Shown here: piece by piece, positions 8,987-18,285 of the stretch
Numbering within the stretch: position 1 is the stretch's first letter
How the letters are laid out: each line of letters opens with the position of its first letter
From: Paenibacillus sp. FSL W8-0186
Lineage (GTDB): Bacteria; Bacillota; Bacilli; Paenibacillales; Paenibacillaceae
DNA length: 64,000 nt
Reading direction: 5' to 3'
Assembly: GCF_037969765.1 (NCBI RefSeq)
Contig: NZ_CP150207.1
Coordinates: forward strand, 1,226,001 to 1,290,000
Program-made: the position numbers and the translations under genes
The notes under the pieces: model-generated
Database searches by the model: none
What the model was told of the DNA's origin: nothing
Seen by the model: the letters and a program-made list of their open reading frames with translations, nothing else

Positions 8987-10177
8987 ATGTTAATGAAAAA
9001 GAGAATCATAGCGCCAGCCCTAGTTGTCTTACTGCTATCGGCGATGCTGCTAACGGCTTGCGGTCAGAACGACACTACCACGGTTGCACCCAATACGACC
9101 GGAAATGAAAACGCCGCTAGCGCAGGGAAAGACATTGTAAGCGGACCGATCACGATTAATCCGAATATTCCAGATACAGAGGTTATGGATATCGGCCCAA
9201 ATGGCGAAAAAGCCGTTTCTGCTAAAGACTTGATCTTAACCGAGGAAGAGATAGCAAAAATTAAAGAGGGCAAATACACCGCTGCGATTGTCATGCATTA
9301 CTCAGGCACAGATTATATGAATGCTGCAGTTCAAGCCATGCAAGAGACCTTTGAACAAATGGGCATTAAAGTCGTAGCCGTGACGGATGCGCAGTTTAAG
9401 GCAGAAAAACAGGTGAATGACATTGAAACCGTCTTGGCTAAGAAACCGGATATTATGGTTTCAGTTCCAGTAGACTCCGTGTCTACGGCTCCTGCTTATA
9501 AGAAAGCAGTGGCTCAAGGCGTGAAGCTGGTGTTTATGGATGGCGGTGCCGATGGATTAGTTGCAGGGAAAGATTATATCAGTATCGTTTCGGGAGATAA
9601 CTACGGGAACGGTGCGGTAGCTGCGGATATCATGGCGGAAAAATTGGGAGGAAAGGGGAAGGTTGGCCTTGTCTTTCACGATGTTAACTTCTTCGTAACG
9701 ACCAACCGGTCGGATGCGTTCAAGGCAAGGATCAAAGAGAAATATCCCGAGATTGAAATTGTGACGCAAGGCGGTATTACCGATGCGAATAAAGGTGAAG
9801 AGGTAGCCTCGGCTATGCTTACAAGACACCCTGATCTAGATGGGATTTTCGCTCCATGGGACGTTCCTGCCGAGGGCGTAATGTCAGCCGCGAGAGTGGC
9901 AGGCAGAAACGACCTGATCGTCACAACGGTAGATCTGGGAACGAACGTGGCAATTTCAATTGCTAGCGATGGTATTGTGCAAGGTGTTGGAGCGCAGCTT
10001 CCTTATGACCAAGGCGTTGCCCAATCCATTCTCGCCGGATATGCAATTTTGGGGAAAGAAGCTCCGGCTTATGTTGCTTCACCAGCCGTTAAGGTAACTA
10101 AAGAAAATGTGCTGGATGCCTGGAAGCTGATCTACGGAGTAGATGCACCGGCAACCGTACAGGATGCCATGAAATAG
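8987..10177 (+). CDS. Ribose-type periplasmic-binding-like lipoprotein (sugar ABC transporter)
   Basis: The 396-residue product is a Peripla_BP_4 (RbsB/XylF-like) sugar-binding lipoprotein. A basic start followed by a hydrophobic segment ends in the lipobox LTAC (Cys at about 25), then a low-complexity linker and the two-lobed domain beginning near residue 95 (AAIVMHYSGTDYMNAAVQAM). Typical segments are VSVPVDSVSTAPA, VFMDGGADG and the hinge strand VGLVFHDVN. The ligand cannot be named: the pocket differs from canonical ribose binders. It is the first gene of an operon running through 16819. A hairpin behind it (10197-10225) fits the higher expression usual for the binding-protein gene. Confidence 0.9.
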   Translation: MLMKKRIIAPALVVLLLSAMLLTACGQNDTTTVAPNTTGNENAASAGKDIVSGPITINPNIPDTEVMDIGPNGEKAVSAKDLILTEEEIAKIKEGKYTAAIVMHYSGTDYMNAAVQAMQETFEQMGIKVVAVTDAQFKAEKQVNDIETVLAKKPDIMVSVPVDSVSTAPAYKKAVAQGVKLVFMDGGADGLVAGKDYISIVSGDNYGNGAVAADIMAEKLGGKGKVGLVFHDVNFFVTTNRSDAFKARIKEKYPEIEIVTQGGITDANKGEEVASAMLTRHPDLDGIFAPWDVPAEGVMSAARVAGRNDLIVTTVDLGTNVAISIASDGIVQGVGAQLPYDQGVAQSILAGYAILGKEAPAYVASPAVKVTKENVLDAWKLIYGVDAPATVQDAMK

Positions 10178-10196
10178 ATGACTCCATTAAACAAAA

Positions 10197-10225
10197 GAAG
10201 AGGTTGTAGATATTACAGCCTCTTC
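10197..10225 (+). other. Intercistronic hairpin behind the binding-protein gene
   Basis: GAAGAGG (10197-10203) pairs with CCTCTTC (10219-10225), with TTGTA/TACA extending the stem. No T tract follows, so it is more likely an mRNA-stabilising or partial-attenuation element than a terminator. Confidence 0.6.
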
Positions 10226-10250
10226 GAATTTAAGAAGAAGGTGAATCAAC

Positions 10251-11750
10251 TTGACTCAACCCATGCTAGAAATGAAAAACATAGTTAAGGCATTTAACGG
10301 GATTACGGTACTTGATAACGTCAGTTTTTCAGTTGAAAAGGGTGAGGTCCATGCATTAATGGGCGGGAATGGCGCAGGAAAATCAACGCTCATGAAAATA
10401 TTGACCGGAGTGTATACCGCAGACCAAGGGGAAATCGTGATCGAAGGCAAGCCGGTTGTGATTCGAAATGATGCTGATGCAAGAGCGAATAAAATCTCTA
10501 TGATTTTTCAAGAATTTAGCTTAATTCCGACGTTAACAGTTGCGCAAAATATCTTTCTAACCAGAGAGTCCAAGACAAAAGCAGGGTTCATAGATGATAA
10601 GAGCTGCGAAATAAAAACACAAGAATTGTTAAATGAACTTGGAGTCAGCATGAAGCCGACCGATGTCGTACAGGATCTTGGCGTAGGTTATTGGCAAATG
10701 ACAGAGATCGCCAAGGCGTTGTCACAGGATGCCAAAATTATTGTTATGGACGAGCCTACCTCGTCGCTTACGAAATCGGAAACAAAAATTCTCTTTGAAT
10801 TTATCGATAGATTGAAAACCAAAGGTTACTCCATTATTTACATTTCCCATCGCATGGAGGAAATCTTTCAAATTTGCGATCGCATAACGATTTTACGAGA
10901 TGGAAAGTATATCGCAACTGAAAGATGCTCTGAGACCGATATGAATCAAATTATTTCACACATTGTCGGAATGGAATTCAACAAGGCGTTCGAATGGAAA
11001 GAGCGTTATTACGATCGTGAGGCCCCGCCGGTCATCAAGGTAAAAAATTTAAATGCCGGCAGCAAGGTAAAAAATGTCTCATTTTCGATTCAACCGGGAG
11101 AGATCGTTGGAATCGCCGGATTGATGGGCAGCGGGAGAACAGAGCTTTTGAGGACTTTATTTGGCGTAGATCCGATCGCTAGCGGAGAAATTCAAATGTT
11201 CGGACACAAAGTTGAAATCGCTTCGCCAAGGGATGCCATGAATGAAGGGATTGCGCTGATTCCGGAGGATCGAAGATTGCAAGGCTTAATTCTGCAGCAC
11301 AATGTGAAAGAGAATATGATGGTTCCTATTCTAGCTAAGCTGTCACGAGGCTTGGTTATAAATAACAAGCTGGCAAACGAAATTAGCGAGAAGTTTGTAA
11401 AAAAATTGAATATAAAAACGGATCACATTTTTAAACAGGTTAATTTGTTATCCGGCGGGAACCAGCAGAAGGTTGTACTGTCCAAATGGCTGGCTAACGA
11501 ACCCAACGTATTGTTATTGGATGAGCCGACGATAGGGGTTGATATCGCGGCCAAAACAGAAATCATCGAAATCATTCGCGAATTAGCCGATGCCGGAAAA
11601 GCAGTGCTGGTTGTATCCTCTGAATTACAAGAGCTACTGGCTGTAAGCGACCGGATACTGATCATACACGATGGAACGATCACACGTGAAATGAACAGAC
11701 AAGAAGTTACTTCTGAGGAGGAATTACAATATGCAATCCAAGGATATTAA
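10251..11750 (+). CDS. Ribose-type ABC transporter double ATPase
   Basis: This 499-residue protein has two ABC ATPase halves as in RbsA/XylG/AraG. The first half carries a normal Walker A GGNGAGKST and Walker B VMDEPTSSL but a degenerate signature (LGVGYWQM). The second has a degenerate Walker A (GLMGSGRTELL), the intact signature LSGGNQQK and Walker B LLLDEPTIGVD. This asymmetry is standard for the CUT2 family. The start is TTG 10251, seven bases after GAAGGTG; an ATG at 10263 is too far from any ribosome binding site. The gene overlaps the permease gene by 20 bases, indicating translational coupling. Confidence 0.95.
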   Translation: MTQPMLEMKNIVKAFNGITVLDNVSFSVEKGEVHALMGGNGAGKSTLMKILTGVYTADQGEIVIEGKPVVIRNDADARANKISMIFQEFSLIPTLTVAQNIFLTRESKTKAGFIDDKSCEIKTQELLNELGVSMKPTDVVQDLGVGYWQMTEIAKALSQDAKIIVMDEPTSSLTKSETKILFEFIDRLKTKGYSIIYISHRMEEIFQICDRITILRDGKYIATERCSETDMNQIISHIVGMEFNKAFEWKERYYDREAPPVIKVKNLNAGSKVKNVSFSIQPGEIVGIAGLMGSGRTELLRTLFGVDPIASGEIQMFGHKVEIASPRDAMNEGIALIPEDRRLQGLILQHNVKENMMVPILAKLSRGLVINNKLANEISEKFVKKLNIKTDHIFKQVNLLSGGNQQKVVLSKWLANEPNVLLLDEPTIGVDIAAKTEIIEIIRELADAGKAVLVVSSELQELLAVSDRILIIHDGTITREMNRQEVTSEEELQYAIQGY

Positions 11751-12714
11751 TACACCAAGCGTGTCAATCTTATCTGCCCTGAAAAAGTTTGCTTGGCGTA
11801 ATTATATCGTTTACATCGCTTTTATAGCCGTGTTTATTTACTTTTCTATTTCATTATTCGATGAAGGGTTTTTAACGACGAATAATCTCCTCAATATTAT
11901 TCGCCAAACGGCTACGATTTCATTGATGGGCTTAGCGATGACTTTTGTAATCAGCACAGGTGAAATCGATTTGTCCGTCGGTGCCGTTACGGCGTTGTCT
12001 TCATTAGCTGGTGCATTGGCTTTGCAATCGGGATGGGGGATTATTGGCGCATTAGTAGCAGGAGTTGGCGTAGGCTGTATCGTCGGTTTCATTAACGGCT
12101 TGCTTGTAACAAGAGTGGCCATACCTTCTTTTCTGGCGACGTTAGGTTCGATGATGGCCGTACAGGGCTTATCCATGTGGGTAACGAAAACTGCGCCTGT
12201 ACCGATTGTTAATCAGACCTTTAATTTCATTTTTGGCTCCGGAGATATCGGTCCTGTTCCGGTGTTATTGATTTGGACGCTTGTATTTACGGTGATCGCC
12301 CATTTCTTACTTCGAAAAACGACTTACGGTCGGCAAGTACTGGCAACAGGCGGTAATGAGAACGCTGCAAGACTATCGGGCGTCAATACGAAGAGGATTA
12401 AATTGCTGGCTTTTTTAGGTACTGGAGCTATGGCAGGCTTAGCAGGCTTACTATATGCAGGAAGAATGAACGCAGGCCGTTTCTCTTTTGGTGAAGGCGA
12501 TGAACTATCCGTCATTGCGGCAGTTATTCTTGGCGGCACCAGTTTGTTTGGCGGTGTCGGCACCGTCATTGGAACCTTGGTTGGCGCAATTATGATCGGT
12601 ACGATCAGTAACGGCCTGATTATTATGGGGCTGGATGTCAGTCAGCAAATGATGATTAAAGGTTTGATTATTATCCTGGCAGTAGCATTCGGTAAAAAGA
12701 CAATCAAAAAATAG
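11731..12714 (+). CDS. Ribose-type ABC transporter permease
   Basis: The 327-residue, strongly hydrophobic protein has 8-10 predicted membrane segments and belongs to the BPD_transp_2 family (RbsC/XylH). The family signature region is visible as ISTGEIDLSVGAV near residue 75, followed by GFINGLLVTRVAIPSFLATLG and the loop ATGGNENAARLSGVN that contacts the ATPase. GAGGAGG immediately precedes ATG 11731 inside the end of the ATPase gene. With the two upstream genes it forms a complete CUT2-type importer. Confidence 0.95.
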   Translation: MQSKDINTPSVSILSALKKFAWRNYIVYIAFIAVFIYFSISLFDEGFLTTNNLLNIIRQTATISLMGLAMTFVISTGEIDLSVGAVTALSSLAGALALQSGWGIIGALVAGVGVGCIVGFINGLLVTRVAIPSFLATLGSMMAVQGLSMWVTKTAPVPIVNQTFNFIFGSGDIGPVPVLLIWTLVFTVIAHFLLRKTTYGRQVLATGGNENAARLSGVNTKRIKLLAFLGTGAMAGLAGLLYAGRMNAGRFSFGEGDELSVIAAVILGGTSLFGGVGTVIGTLVGAIMIGTISNGLIIMGLDVSQQMMIKGLIIILAVAFGKKTIKK

Positions 12715-12732
12715 TACAGGGGAGGAGAGCTC

Positions 12733-13890
12733 ATGGGGAACAAAATTAAGGCAGGGATAGTTGGCACAGGGTTCATCGGGCCTGCTCATATCGAAGCAAT
12801 ACGAAGATTAGGGTTTGTTGAGGTTATCGCGCTAGCTGATTCTGACATGGAAAACGCTCGGAAAAAAGCAGATGAGCTTCATATACCTTTAGCCTATGGA
12901 AACTATCAGGACATGCTGAACAATGATGATATTCAAGTGATTCATAACTGCACGCCGAATCATTTGCATTTTGAAATCAATAAGGCAGCTATTGTCGCGG
13001 GCAAGCATATTTTGTCCGAGAAGCCGTTAGCTGTGAGCAGCGAGGAATCGGGAGAATTGTTGAAGTTGGCCAAGCAGCATCAAGTTGTCCATGGCGTAAA
13101 TTTTAATTATCGACAATACCCCATGATGAAGCAGCTCAATCAGATGATTAAAGAGGATGAATTGGGCGATCTATATCTAGTTCATGGCAGCTATCTGCAG
13201 GATTGGATGCTCTATGATACGGACTTTAACTGGAGACTGCTGGGGAATCTTGGAGGTCAATCAAGGGCATTGGCAGATATCGGCTCTCATTGGTGCGACA
13301 CCGTTCAATATGTTACGGGTAAAAAAATAGCTAAGGTTTTTGCAGATTTGTGGACCGTACACCCTGTTCGAAAAAGAGTGAAGGGTTCATCTTTAACCTT
13401 TGCCAAGCAGCAGCAGGCTGAGGAATACGATGAGATTCCTGTATCGACCGAGGATTACGCTTCGGTATTGATCAGATTTGAGGACGGCAGCAGAGGCGTA
13501 TTTACAGTATCTCAGGTAAGTGCAGGGAGAAAAAATGCACTCAGCTTCGAAATCAACGGCAGCAAAAAATCGGTATATTGGCAGCAGGAAAATCCTGCGC
13601 AGATGTGGATCGGCTACCGGGATCAACCGAACGAAAGCTTGATTGCCGATCCTGCGTTGTTCCTGCAGGAGGCAAGAGGATCGATTCATCATCCGGGCGG
13701 CCATGGAGAAGGCTGGCCAGATGCGATGAAAAATGGAATGCTTCATTTTTATCGGTTTATTTATGAAGGTAAATCGCTGTCGTTGGATAAACCTGAGTTT
13801 GCGACTTTTGAGGATGGGCATCGCTCCATGTGTGTTACGGAAGCTATTTTAAAAAGCTATCAGACTCAACAATGGGTGGACGTCAATTAA
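12733..13890 (+). CDS. Gfo/Idh/MocA-family NAD(P)-dependent sugar oxidoreductase
   Basis: The 385-residue protein has an N-terminal Rossmann fold beginning KAGIVGTGFIGPAH and the family motif EKPLA with the conserved catalytic lysine (near residue 98). A C-terminal alpha/beta substrate domain includes DIGSHWCDTVQYVTG, where the His is typically catalytic. Such enzymes oxidise the hydroxyl groups of inositols, sugars or sugar acids. GGGGAGGAG precedes ATG 12733. It lies 18 bp behind the permease gene, so the imported sugar or polyol is probably its substrate, or the substrate of one of the following isomerases. Confidence 0.9.
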   Translation: MGNKIKAGIVGTGFIGPAHIEAIRRLGFVEVIALADSDMENARKKADELHIPLAYGNYQDMLNNDDIQVIHNCTPNHLHFEINKAAIVAGKHILSEKPLAVSSEESGELLKLAKQHQVVHGVNFNYRQYPMMKQLNQMIKEDELGDLYLVHGSYLQDWMLYDTDFNWRLLGNLGGQSRALADIGSHWCDTVQYVTGKKIAKVFADLWTVHPVRKRVKGSSLTFAKQQQAEEYDEIPVSTEDYASVLIRFEDGSRGVFTVSQVSAGRKNALSFEINGSKKSVYWQQENPAQMWIGYRDQPNESLIADPALFLQEARGSIHHPGGHGEGWPDAMKNGMLHFYRFIYEGKSLSLDKPEFATFEDGHRSMCVTEAILKSYQTQQWVDVN

Positions 13891-13902
13891 GGAGAATTAA
13901 CA

Positions 13903-14871
13903 ATGAAAATAGGCGTATTTACAGTTCTATATCAGCACTTTCCGTTGGAAGAAATGCTGGATAAGGTTGCATCTATGGGAATTGAGGCTATCGAAATCGG
14001 AACGGGAAATTTTCCTGGAGATAGTCACTGTAACCCTGAAGCATTGCTGGAAAATAAGTCGACATTGCTTAGTTTTCAACGTGCCATTGAAAAACGGAGT
14101 TTAAAAATAAGTGCTCTAAGCTGTCATGGTAACCCTTTACATCCCAATAAAGCTGCTGCCCAAGCGGCACATCATGTTTGGCAGCAAACGGTTAAGCTTG
14201 CGGAGCTGCTGAATGTTCCGGTTGTCAACACATTCTCTGGCTGTCCAGGAGACCATGAATTTGCCAAATTTCCGAATTGGGTAACATGCTCATGGCCGCC
14301 TGAGTACATGGAAGTTCTGAATTGGCAATGGAACGACAAGGTGATTCCTTATTGGAAGGACGCAGCGAGCTTTGCTCGTCAGCATCATGTAAAAATCGCA
14401 TTGGAAATGCATCCGGGTTTTGTTGTTTACAATCCTGATACTTTACTGAAGCTTAGGGAGCATGCAGGCGAAGAAATTGGGGCGAATTTTGATCCAAGTC
14501 ATCTGGTATGGCAAGGGATTGACCCGGTCGTTGCCATTAAGCAGTTGGGATCAAAAAAGGCGATCTTCCATGTTCATGCGAAGGATACCTGGCTTGATCA
14601 AGAAAATATCGCAAAAAATGGTGTTTTGGATACGAAGCATTACAGCGATATCGTAAATCGTTCATGGACCTTCCGCTCGGTTGGTTACGGAATGGATACG
14701 AAAATATGGAAGGACATGCTCAGCATGTTAAGAGCTGTAGGTTACGATGATGTTGTTTCAATAGAGCATGAAGATATGCTTGTTTCGATTGACGAGGGAT
14801 TAGGCAAGGCTGTAGAAACGTTGAAGCAGAGCAGATTTAAGGAAGAGCTTGGACAAATGTGGTGGGCATAA
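13903..14871 (+). CDS. TIM-barrel sugar isomerase/epimerase (AP endonuclease 2 family)
   Basis: The 322-residue protein belongs to the xylose-isomerase-like TIM barrel family (PF01261) that includes IolE, IolI and ketose 3-epimerases. Expected metal-ligand strands are visible: ALEMHPGF (Glu), NFDPSHLVWQG (Asp/His), FHVHAKDTW (His) and VSIEHED (Glu). GGAG lies 8 bases upstream of ATG 13903, only 12 bp behind the dehydrogenase gene. It is a close functional neighbour of the smaller family member at 15974, suggesting two successive or alternative isomerisation steps on the imported substrate. Confidence 0.88.
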   Translation: MKIGVFTVLYQHFPLEEMLDKVASMGIEAIEIGTGNFPGDSHCNPEALLENKSTLLSFQRAIEKRSLKISALSCHGNPLHPNKAAAQAAHHVWQQTVKLAELLNVPVVNTFSGCPGDHEFAKFPNWVTCSWPPEYMEVLNWQWNDKVIPYWKDAASFARQHHVKIALEMHPGFVVYNPDTLLKLREHAGEEIGANFDPSHLVWQGIDPVVAIKQLGSKKAIFHVHAKDTWLDQENIAKNGVLDTKHYSDIVNRSWTFRSVGYGMDTKIWKDMLSMLRAVGYDDVVSIEHEDMLVSIDEGLGKAVETLKQSRFKEELGQMWWA

Positions 14872-14897
14872 ACATTTAAAGAAAAGAGGAGATCCAT

Positions 14898-15947
14898 ATG
14901 ACAACAAATCAATCAACCATGAAGGCAGCTGTATTCCCAGGGAATAAGGTCGTTGAAATCAAGCAATTTCCAATCCCGACACCTGGGCCGAGAGAAGTTT
15001 TGATTCAAATGAAAGCTTCTGCCATTTGTCGCAGCGATATGAGCTTATATTATGGGCAACAAGGGGTTGTAGGATCCGGTGATCATACTGGACCGATTAT
15101 TCCCGGGCATGAGCCTGCCGGGCAAATTGTTCAGATCGGTGATGGAGTTACGCGCTTTCAGGTTGGAGACCGCGTGGCGGCATATCTGGCGGTTGGCTGT
15201 GGCGAGTGCGCACATTGCAGGAACGGTTATCGCATGTTTTGTAAAGAGTGGAAATGCATCGGCTTTGATTTGCATGGTGGCGATGCTGACTATCTTGTTA
15301 TCCCGGAAGATAACTGCATGAGAATACCGGATGAGATGGACTATGTTACGGCTGCCGTTTCTACGGATGCAGTTGGAACCTTGTATCATGCCCAAAAGAG
15401 ATTAGGAATTAACGGTCGAGACACGGTTGTGGTTTTTGGCTTGGGGCCTATGGGCGGAGCTGGCGTCATGGTTGCCAAGGGCTTGGGTGCACGGGTAATC
15501 GCTGTCGATTTGCTGGATCAGCGCCTGGAGGTTGCCAAAGAGCTGGGAGCGGATTATGTGATTAACAGCAATGATGATGTATTGGCGCGTATTCATGAAA
15601 TTACAGGCAATAGTGGCGTAGATGCTGCGATCGATTGCTCTGGAAGCCCCATTGCCCAGAATGTAGCATTAGACAGCTTGAGACAGCATGGCCGTGCCGC
15701 TTTCGTTGGAGAAGGAAGGGAATTGACGATCAATCCAAGTGTTCAATTTATTCGGAAACAAATTACATTGATCGGCTCCTGGTATTTTCCGATTTATGAA
15801 TATGACGAAATTGCCCAATTCATTATTGACAAGAAGCTTCCAGTCCATAAGTTAGTGTCTCATACCTTCCCTCTGGATGAAGCGGCAACAGCCTTTAAAA
15901 TGTTTGATGAAAGAAAAACAGAAAAAGCGGTATTTGTTTGGGAATAA
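14898..15947 (+). CDS. Zinc-dependent medium-chain alcohol/polyol dehydrogenase
   Basis: The 349-residue protein is an MDR-family dehydrogenase. The catalytic zinc site is marked by AICRSD and GHEPAGQ, the structural zinc by CGECAHCRNGYRMFC, and the NAD-binding Rossmann motif by VFGLGPMGGAGV followed by an acidic residue (VIAVD), favouring NAD. It resembles sorbitol or threonine dehydrogenase-like enzymes. AGAGGAG precedes ATG 14898. Sitting between two isomerase genes in one operon, it probably oxidises a polyol or keto-sugar intermediate of the same pathway. Confidence 0.9.
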   Translation: MTTNQSTMKAAVFPGNKVVEIKQFPIPTPGPREVLIQMKASAICRSDMSLYYGQQGVVGSGDHTGPIIPGHEPAGQIVQIGDGVTRFQVGDRVAAYLAVGCGECAHCRNGYRMFCKEWKCIGFDLHGGDADYLVIPEDNCMRIPDEMDYVTAAVSTDAVGTLYHAQKRLGINGRDTVVVFGLGPMGGAGVMVAKGLGARVIAVDLLDQRLEVAKELGADYVINSNDDVLARIHEITGNSGVDAAIDCSGSPIAQNVALDSLRQHGRAAFVGEGRELTINPSVQFIRKQITLIGSWYFPIYEYDEIAQFIIDKKLPVHKLVSHTFPLDEAATAFKMFDERKTEKAVFVWE

Positions 15948-15973
15948 ATAAACCAGTCAAGGAGTGATCACGA

Positions 15974-16819
15974 ATGAAGGGAATATCATTTAACACATGG
16001 GTGTACGGCAGCTTTCCTACTTGGGTCCCAGCTTATCCGCTAGAAGAAGTGATTCGAAGATTGTCCTCATTCGGATATGATGGAATCGAGATTGGATGTG
16101 CAAGCCCCCATGCATGGCCGGAAAGTGTAACAAAGGACAGAAGACAAGCTATATTAAAGCTGCTCAAGGAGCAAAATTTAAAGGTTTCCTCCATGTTGCC
16201 TGCTCCAGGCGGCGGTCCCGGGAACAATCCGTGCTCTCCCATTTTAGAAGAGCGTCAGTACGCGGTTAAGCATTATAAAGAAGTTCTACAGCTTGCTCAT
16301 GATTGGGAATGTCCGACGGTAATGTATATTGCGGGCTGGGTCATCCATGGCACGAAGCAAACGGATGCGTGGCAGTATAGCTTGGAGAACTTAATTGATA
16401 TCGCCGAATATGCCAAAGAGCTGGGGATTACCATGGTCGTTGAACCAACGCCTTCAGATAGCAACTTGATCGAAACGGCTGACGATGCTTTATTGTTATC
16501 CGAGCAGACAGGCTTAAGCAATGTGAAAGTCATGTTTGATACGTATCATGCTCTTTACCGCGGCGATGTCCCTAGCGATTACGTATACCGTATGGCTGAG
16601 AAACTGCATCACGTTCATATTTCGGATAATGACCGCTTGCCTCCTGGTCAAGGTTACGGGAATTTCGACAGCGTACTTCGGGCGCTCAAGGAAATTAACT
16701 ATGATGGCTACCTGTCCATGGAAGTTGGTTTTCATTCAAGAAAATCAGATCCGGATTGGTATGCAAAGACGTCCATCGATTTCTTGAGAAAAAAAATGAA
16801 GGAAATCGGTTGGAAATAA
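15974..16819 (+). CDS. TIM-barrel sugar isomerase/epimerase, second copy type
   Basis: This 281-residue protein is another PF01261 xylose-isomerase-like TIM barrel. Metal-ligand strands appear as VVEPTPSDSN (Glu), VMFDTYHAL (Asp/His), HHVHISDND (His) and LSMEVGF (Glu), the pattern of D-tagatose/psicose 3-epimerases and hydroxypyruvate isomerase-like proteins. AAGGAG lies 9 bases before ATG 15974. It is the last gene of the operon, which ends in a strong terminator. It is not a close duplicate of the 13903 gene, judged from the differing lengths and motifs. Confidence 0.88.
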   Translation: MKGISFNTWVYGSFPTWVPAYPLEEVIRRLSSFGYDGIEIGCASPHAWPESVTKDRRQAILKLLKEQNLKVSSMLPAPGGGPGNNPCSPILEERQYAVKHYKEVLQLAHDWECPTVMYIAGWVIHGTKQTDAWQYSLENLIDIAEYAKELGITMVVEPTPSDSNLIETADDALLLSEQTGLSNVKVMFDTYHALYRGDVPSDYVYRMAEKLHHVHISDNDRLPPGQGYGNFDSVLRALKEINYDGYLSMEVGFHSRKSDPDWYAKTSIDFLRKKMKEIGWK

Positions 16820-16846
16820 AGTGACGATGTAATATTATTAACGCGT

Positions 16847-16889
16847 AAGAGTAGAGTTGCCTTTTGGAAGGGTGGCTCTACTCTTTTTT
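16847..16889 (+). terminator. Intrinsic terminator of the sugar operon
   Basis: AAGAGTAGAG (16847-16856) pairs with CTCTACTCTT (16876-16885), followed by six T. It lies 28 bp behind the last isomerase gene and separates it from the convergent glf gene. Confidence 0.92.
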
Positions 16890-16967
16890 GACATACATAA
16901 AGCCCAGTATTTCTATATTCAATTGTACTGAACGCGGAACGGACACTATACATTCATTCCAACTCCA

Positions 16968-18071
16968 TTATTCCCCAAACTCCCGGTTCACCTCCGTTAG
17001 AGCCGCGCCGATGACCTGGTGCATATCGTAGTACTTGTATGTGGCGAGGCGCCCCCCGAAGATGATGCGTTGCTCGCTGTCGGCAAGCGCTTTGTATTTC
17101 TTGTAGATTTCATTGTTTTTATCGTCGTTGATCGGATAATAGGGCTCGTCGCCCGGTTTCCACTCTGTCGGGTACTCCTCCGTGATGACTGTTTTGTCCT
17201 GGGTACCAAAATCAAAATGCTTGTGCTCGATGATCCGCGTATATGGCGTCTCCGGGTCCGTGTAATTGACGACAGCATTGCCTTGGTAGTTGGCCGTGTC
17301 GTGCAGGATCTTCGTTTCAAACTGCAGGCTGCGGTATTCGAGTACGCCGTATGCGTAATCGTAATATTGGTCGATCATGCCGGTGTACACGACTTTTTGG
17401 GCTGAGCGGAGCCATTCTTCTTTACGGTCAAAGAAATCGACATTCAGCTTGACCTCAATGCCTTCCAGCATCTTCTCGATGATCGCCCCATAACCGCCGA
17501 TCGGAATGCCCTGGTAACGGTCATTGAAGTAATTATTGTCATAAGTGAATCGGACGGGGAGCCGTTTGATGATGAAGGAAGGCAGGTCTTTGGCCGATCT
17601 TCCCCACTGCTTCTCGGTGTAGCCTTTGATCAGTTTCTCGTAGATATCGGTTCCGACAAGCGAAATCGCTTGTTCCTCCAGATTTCTTGGCTCGGTGATG
17701 CCGGCGGCCTGCCTTTGCTCCTCGATTTTGAGCTTGGCTTCGTCCGGGGTGACGACGCCCCACAGCTTATTGAAGGTGTTCATGTTGAAGGGCAGATTAT
17801 ATAATTCCCCTTTATAATTGGCGATCGGTGAATTGGTGAACCGGTTGAATTCGGCGAATTGATTCACATAATCCCAAATGGCCTTGCTGTTCGTGTGGAA
17901 AATATGAGCCCCGTACTTGTGCACGTGGATGCCCTCGATTTCTTCGGTATATACGTTTCCGCCAATATGGTCTCTTTTGTCGATGACAAGGCATTTCTTG
18001 CCCCTCTTGTTCGCTTCATAGGCGAAGACCGCTCCGAACAGACCTGCGCCCACCACTAAATAATCATACAT
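16968..18071 (-). CDS. glf: UDP-galactopyranose mutase
   Basis: The protein of about 367 residues is an FAD-dependent UDP-galactopyranose mutase, converting UDP-galactopyranose to UDP-galactofuranose for cell-surface glycans. The N-terminal dinucleotide fold reads YLVVGAGLFGAVFA. Family segments include DHIGGNVYTEE, HKYGAHIFHTN, NLPFNMNTFNKLWG, EKQWGRS and the C-terminal FGGRLATYKYYDMHQVIGAAL. Frames allow upstream starts to 18149, but GGGAG is seven bases before ATG 18071, and the resulting length matches the family. It is a single-gene unit converging on the sugar operon. Its presence implies galactofuranose-containing polymers in this organism. Confidence 0.95.
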   Translation of the reverse strand: MYDYLVVGAGLFGAVFAYEANKRGKKCLVIDKRDHIGGNVYTEEIEGIHVHKYGAHIFHTNSKAIWDYVNQFAEFNRFTNSPIANYKGELYNLPFNMNTFNKLWGVVTPDEAKLKIEEQRQAAGITEPRNLEEQAISLVGTDIYEKLIKGYTEKQWGRSAKDLPSFIIKRLPVRFTYDNNYFNDRYQGIPIGGYGAIIEKMLEGIEVKLNVDFFDRKEEWLRSAQKVVYTGMIDQYYDYAYGVLEYRSLQFETKILHDTANYQGNAVVNYTDPETPYTRIIEHKHFDFGTQDKTVITEEYPTEWKPGDEPYYPINDDKNNEIYKKYKALADSEQRIIFGGRLATYKYYDMHQVIGAALTEVNREFGE

Positions 18072-18285
18072 GTCCATACTCCCTTGATCGATCGTTATTT
18101 CACATCTTAGCATAAATCGCAGGCCGTGAACTACAGCTTGGCCAAACAAAGGGAGGGATTGCTATAAAGTAAAGTATGCTATACTATCAATGCAATTGGG
18201 TCTGGTAGAATGACCCTGATCTAAGGCGTAAATTCAGCACAGCTACCTTTGGCTAAGGGGTGTCCGGAAATAGGGGGTTAGCCGA

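Noticed and set aside
17019..17405. Plus-strand frame inside glf
   Set aside because: Antisense shadow of the well-supported mutase gene, whose motifs continue through the region.
18072..18285. Riboswitch in the glf-LysR gap
   Set aside because: Several GG-rich stretches look structured, but no known aptamer core was recognised.
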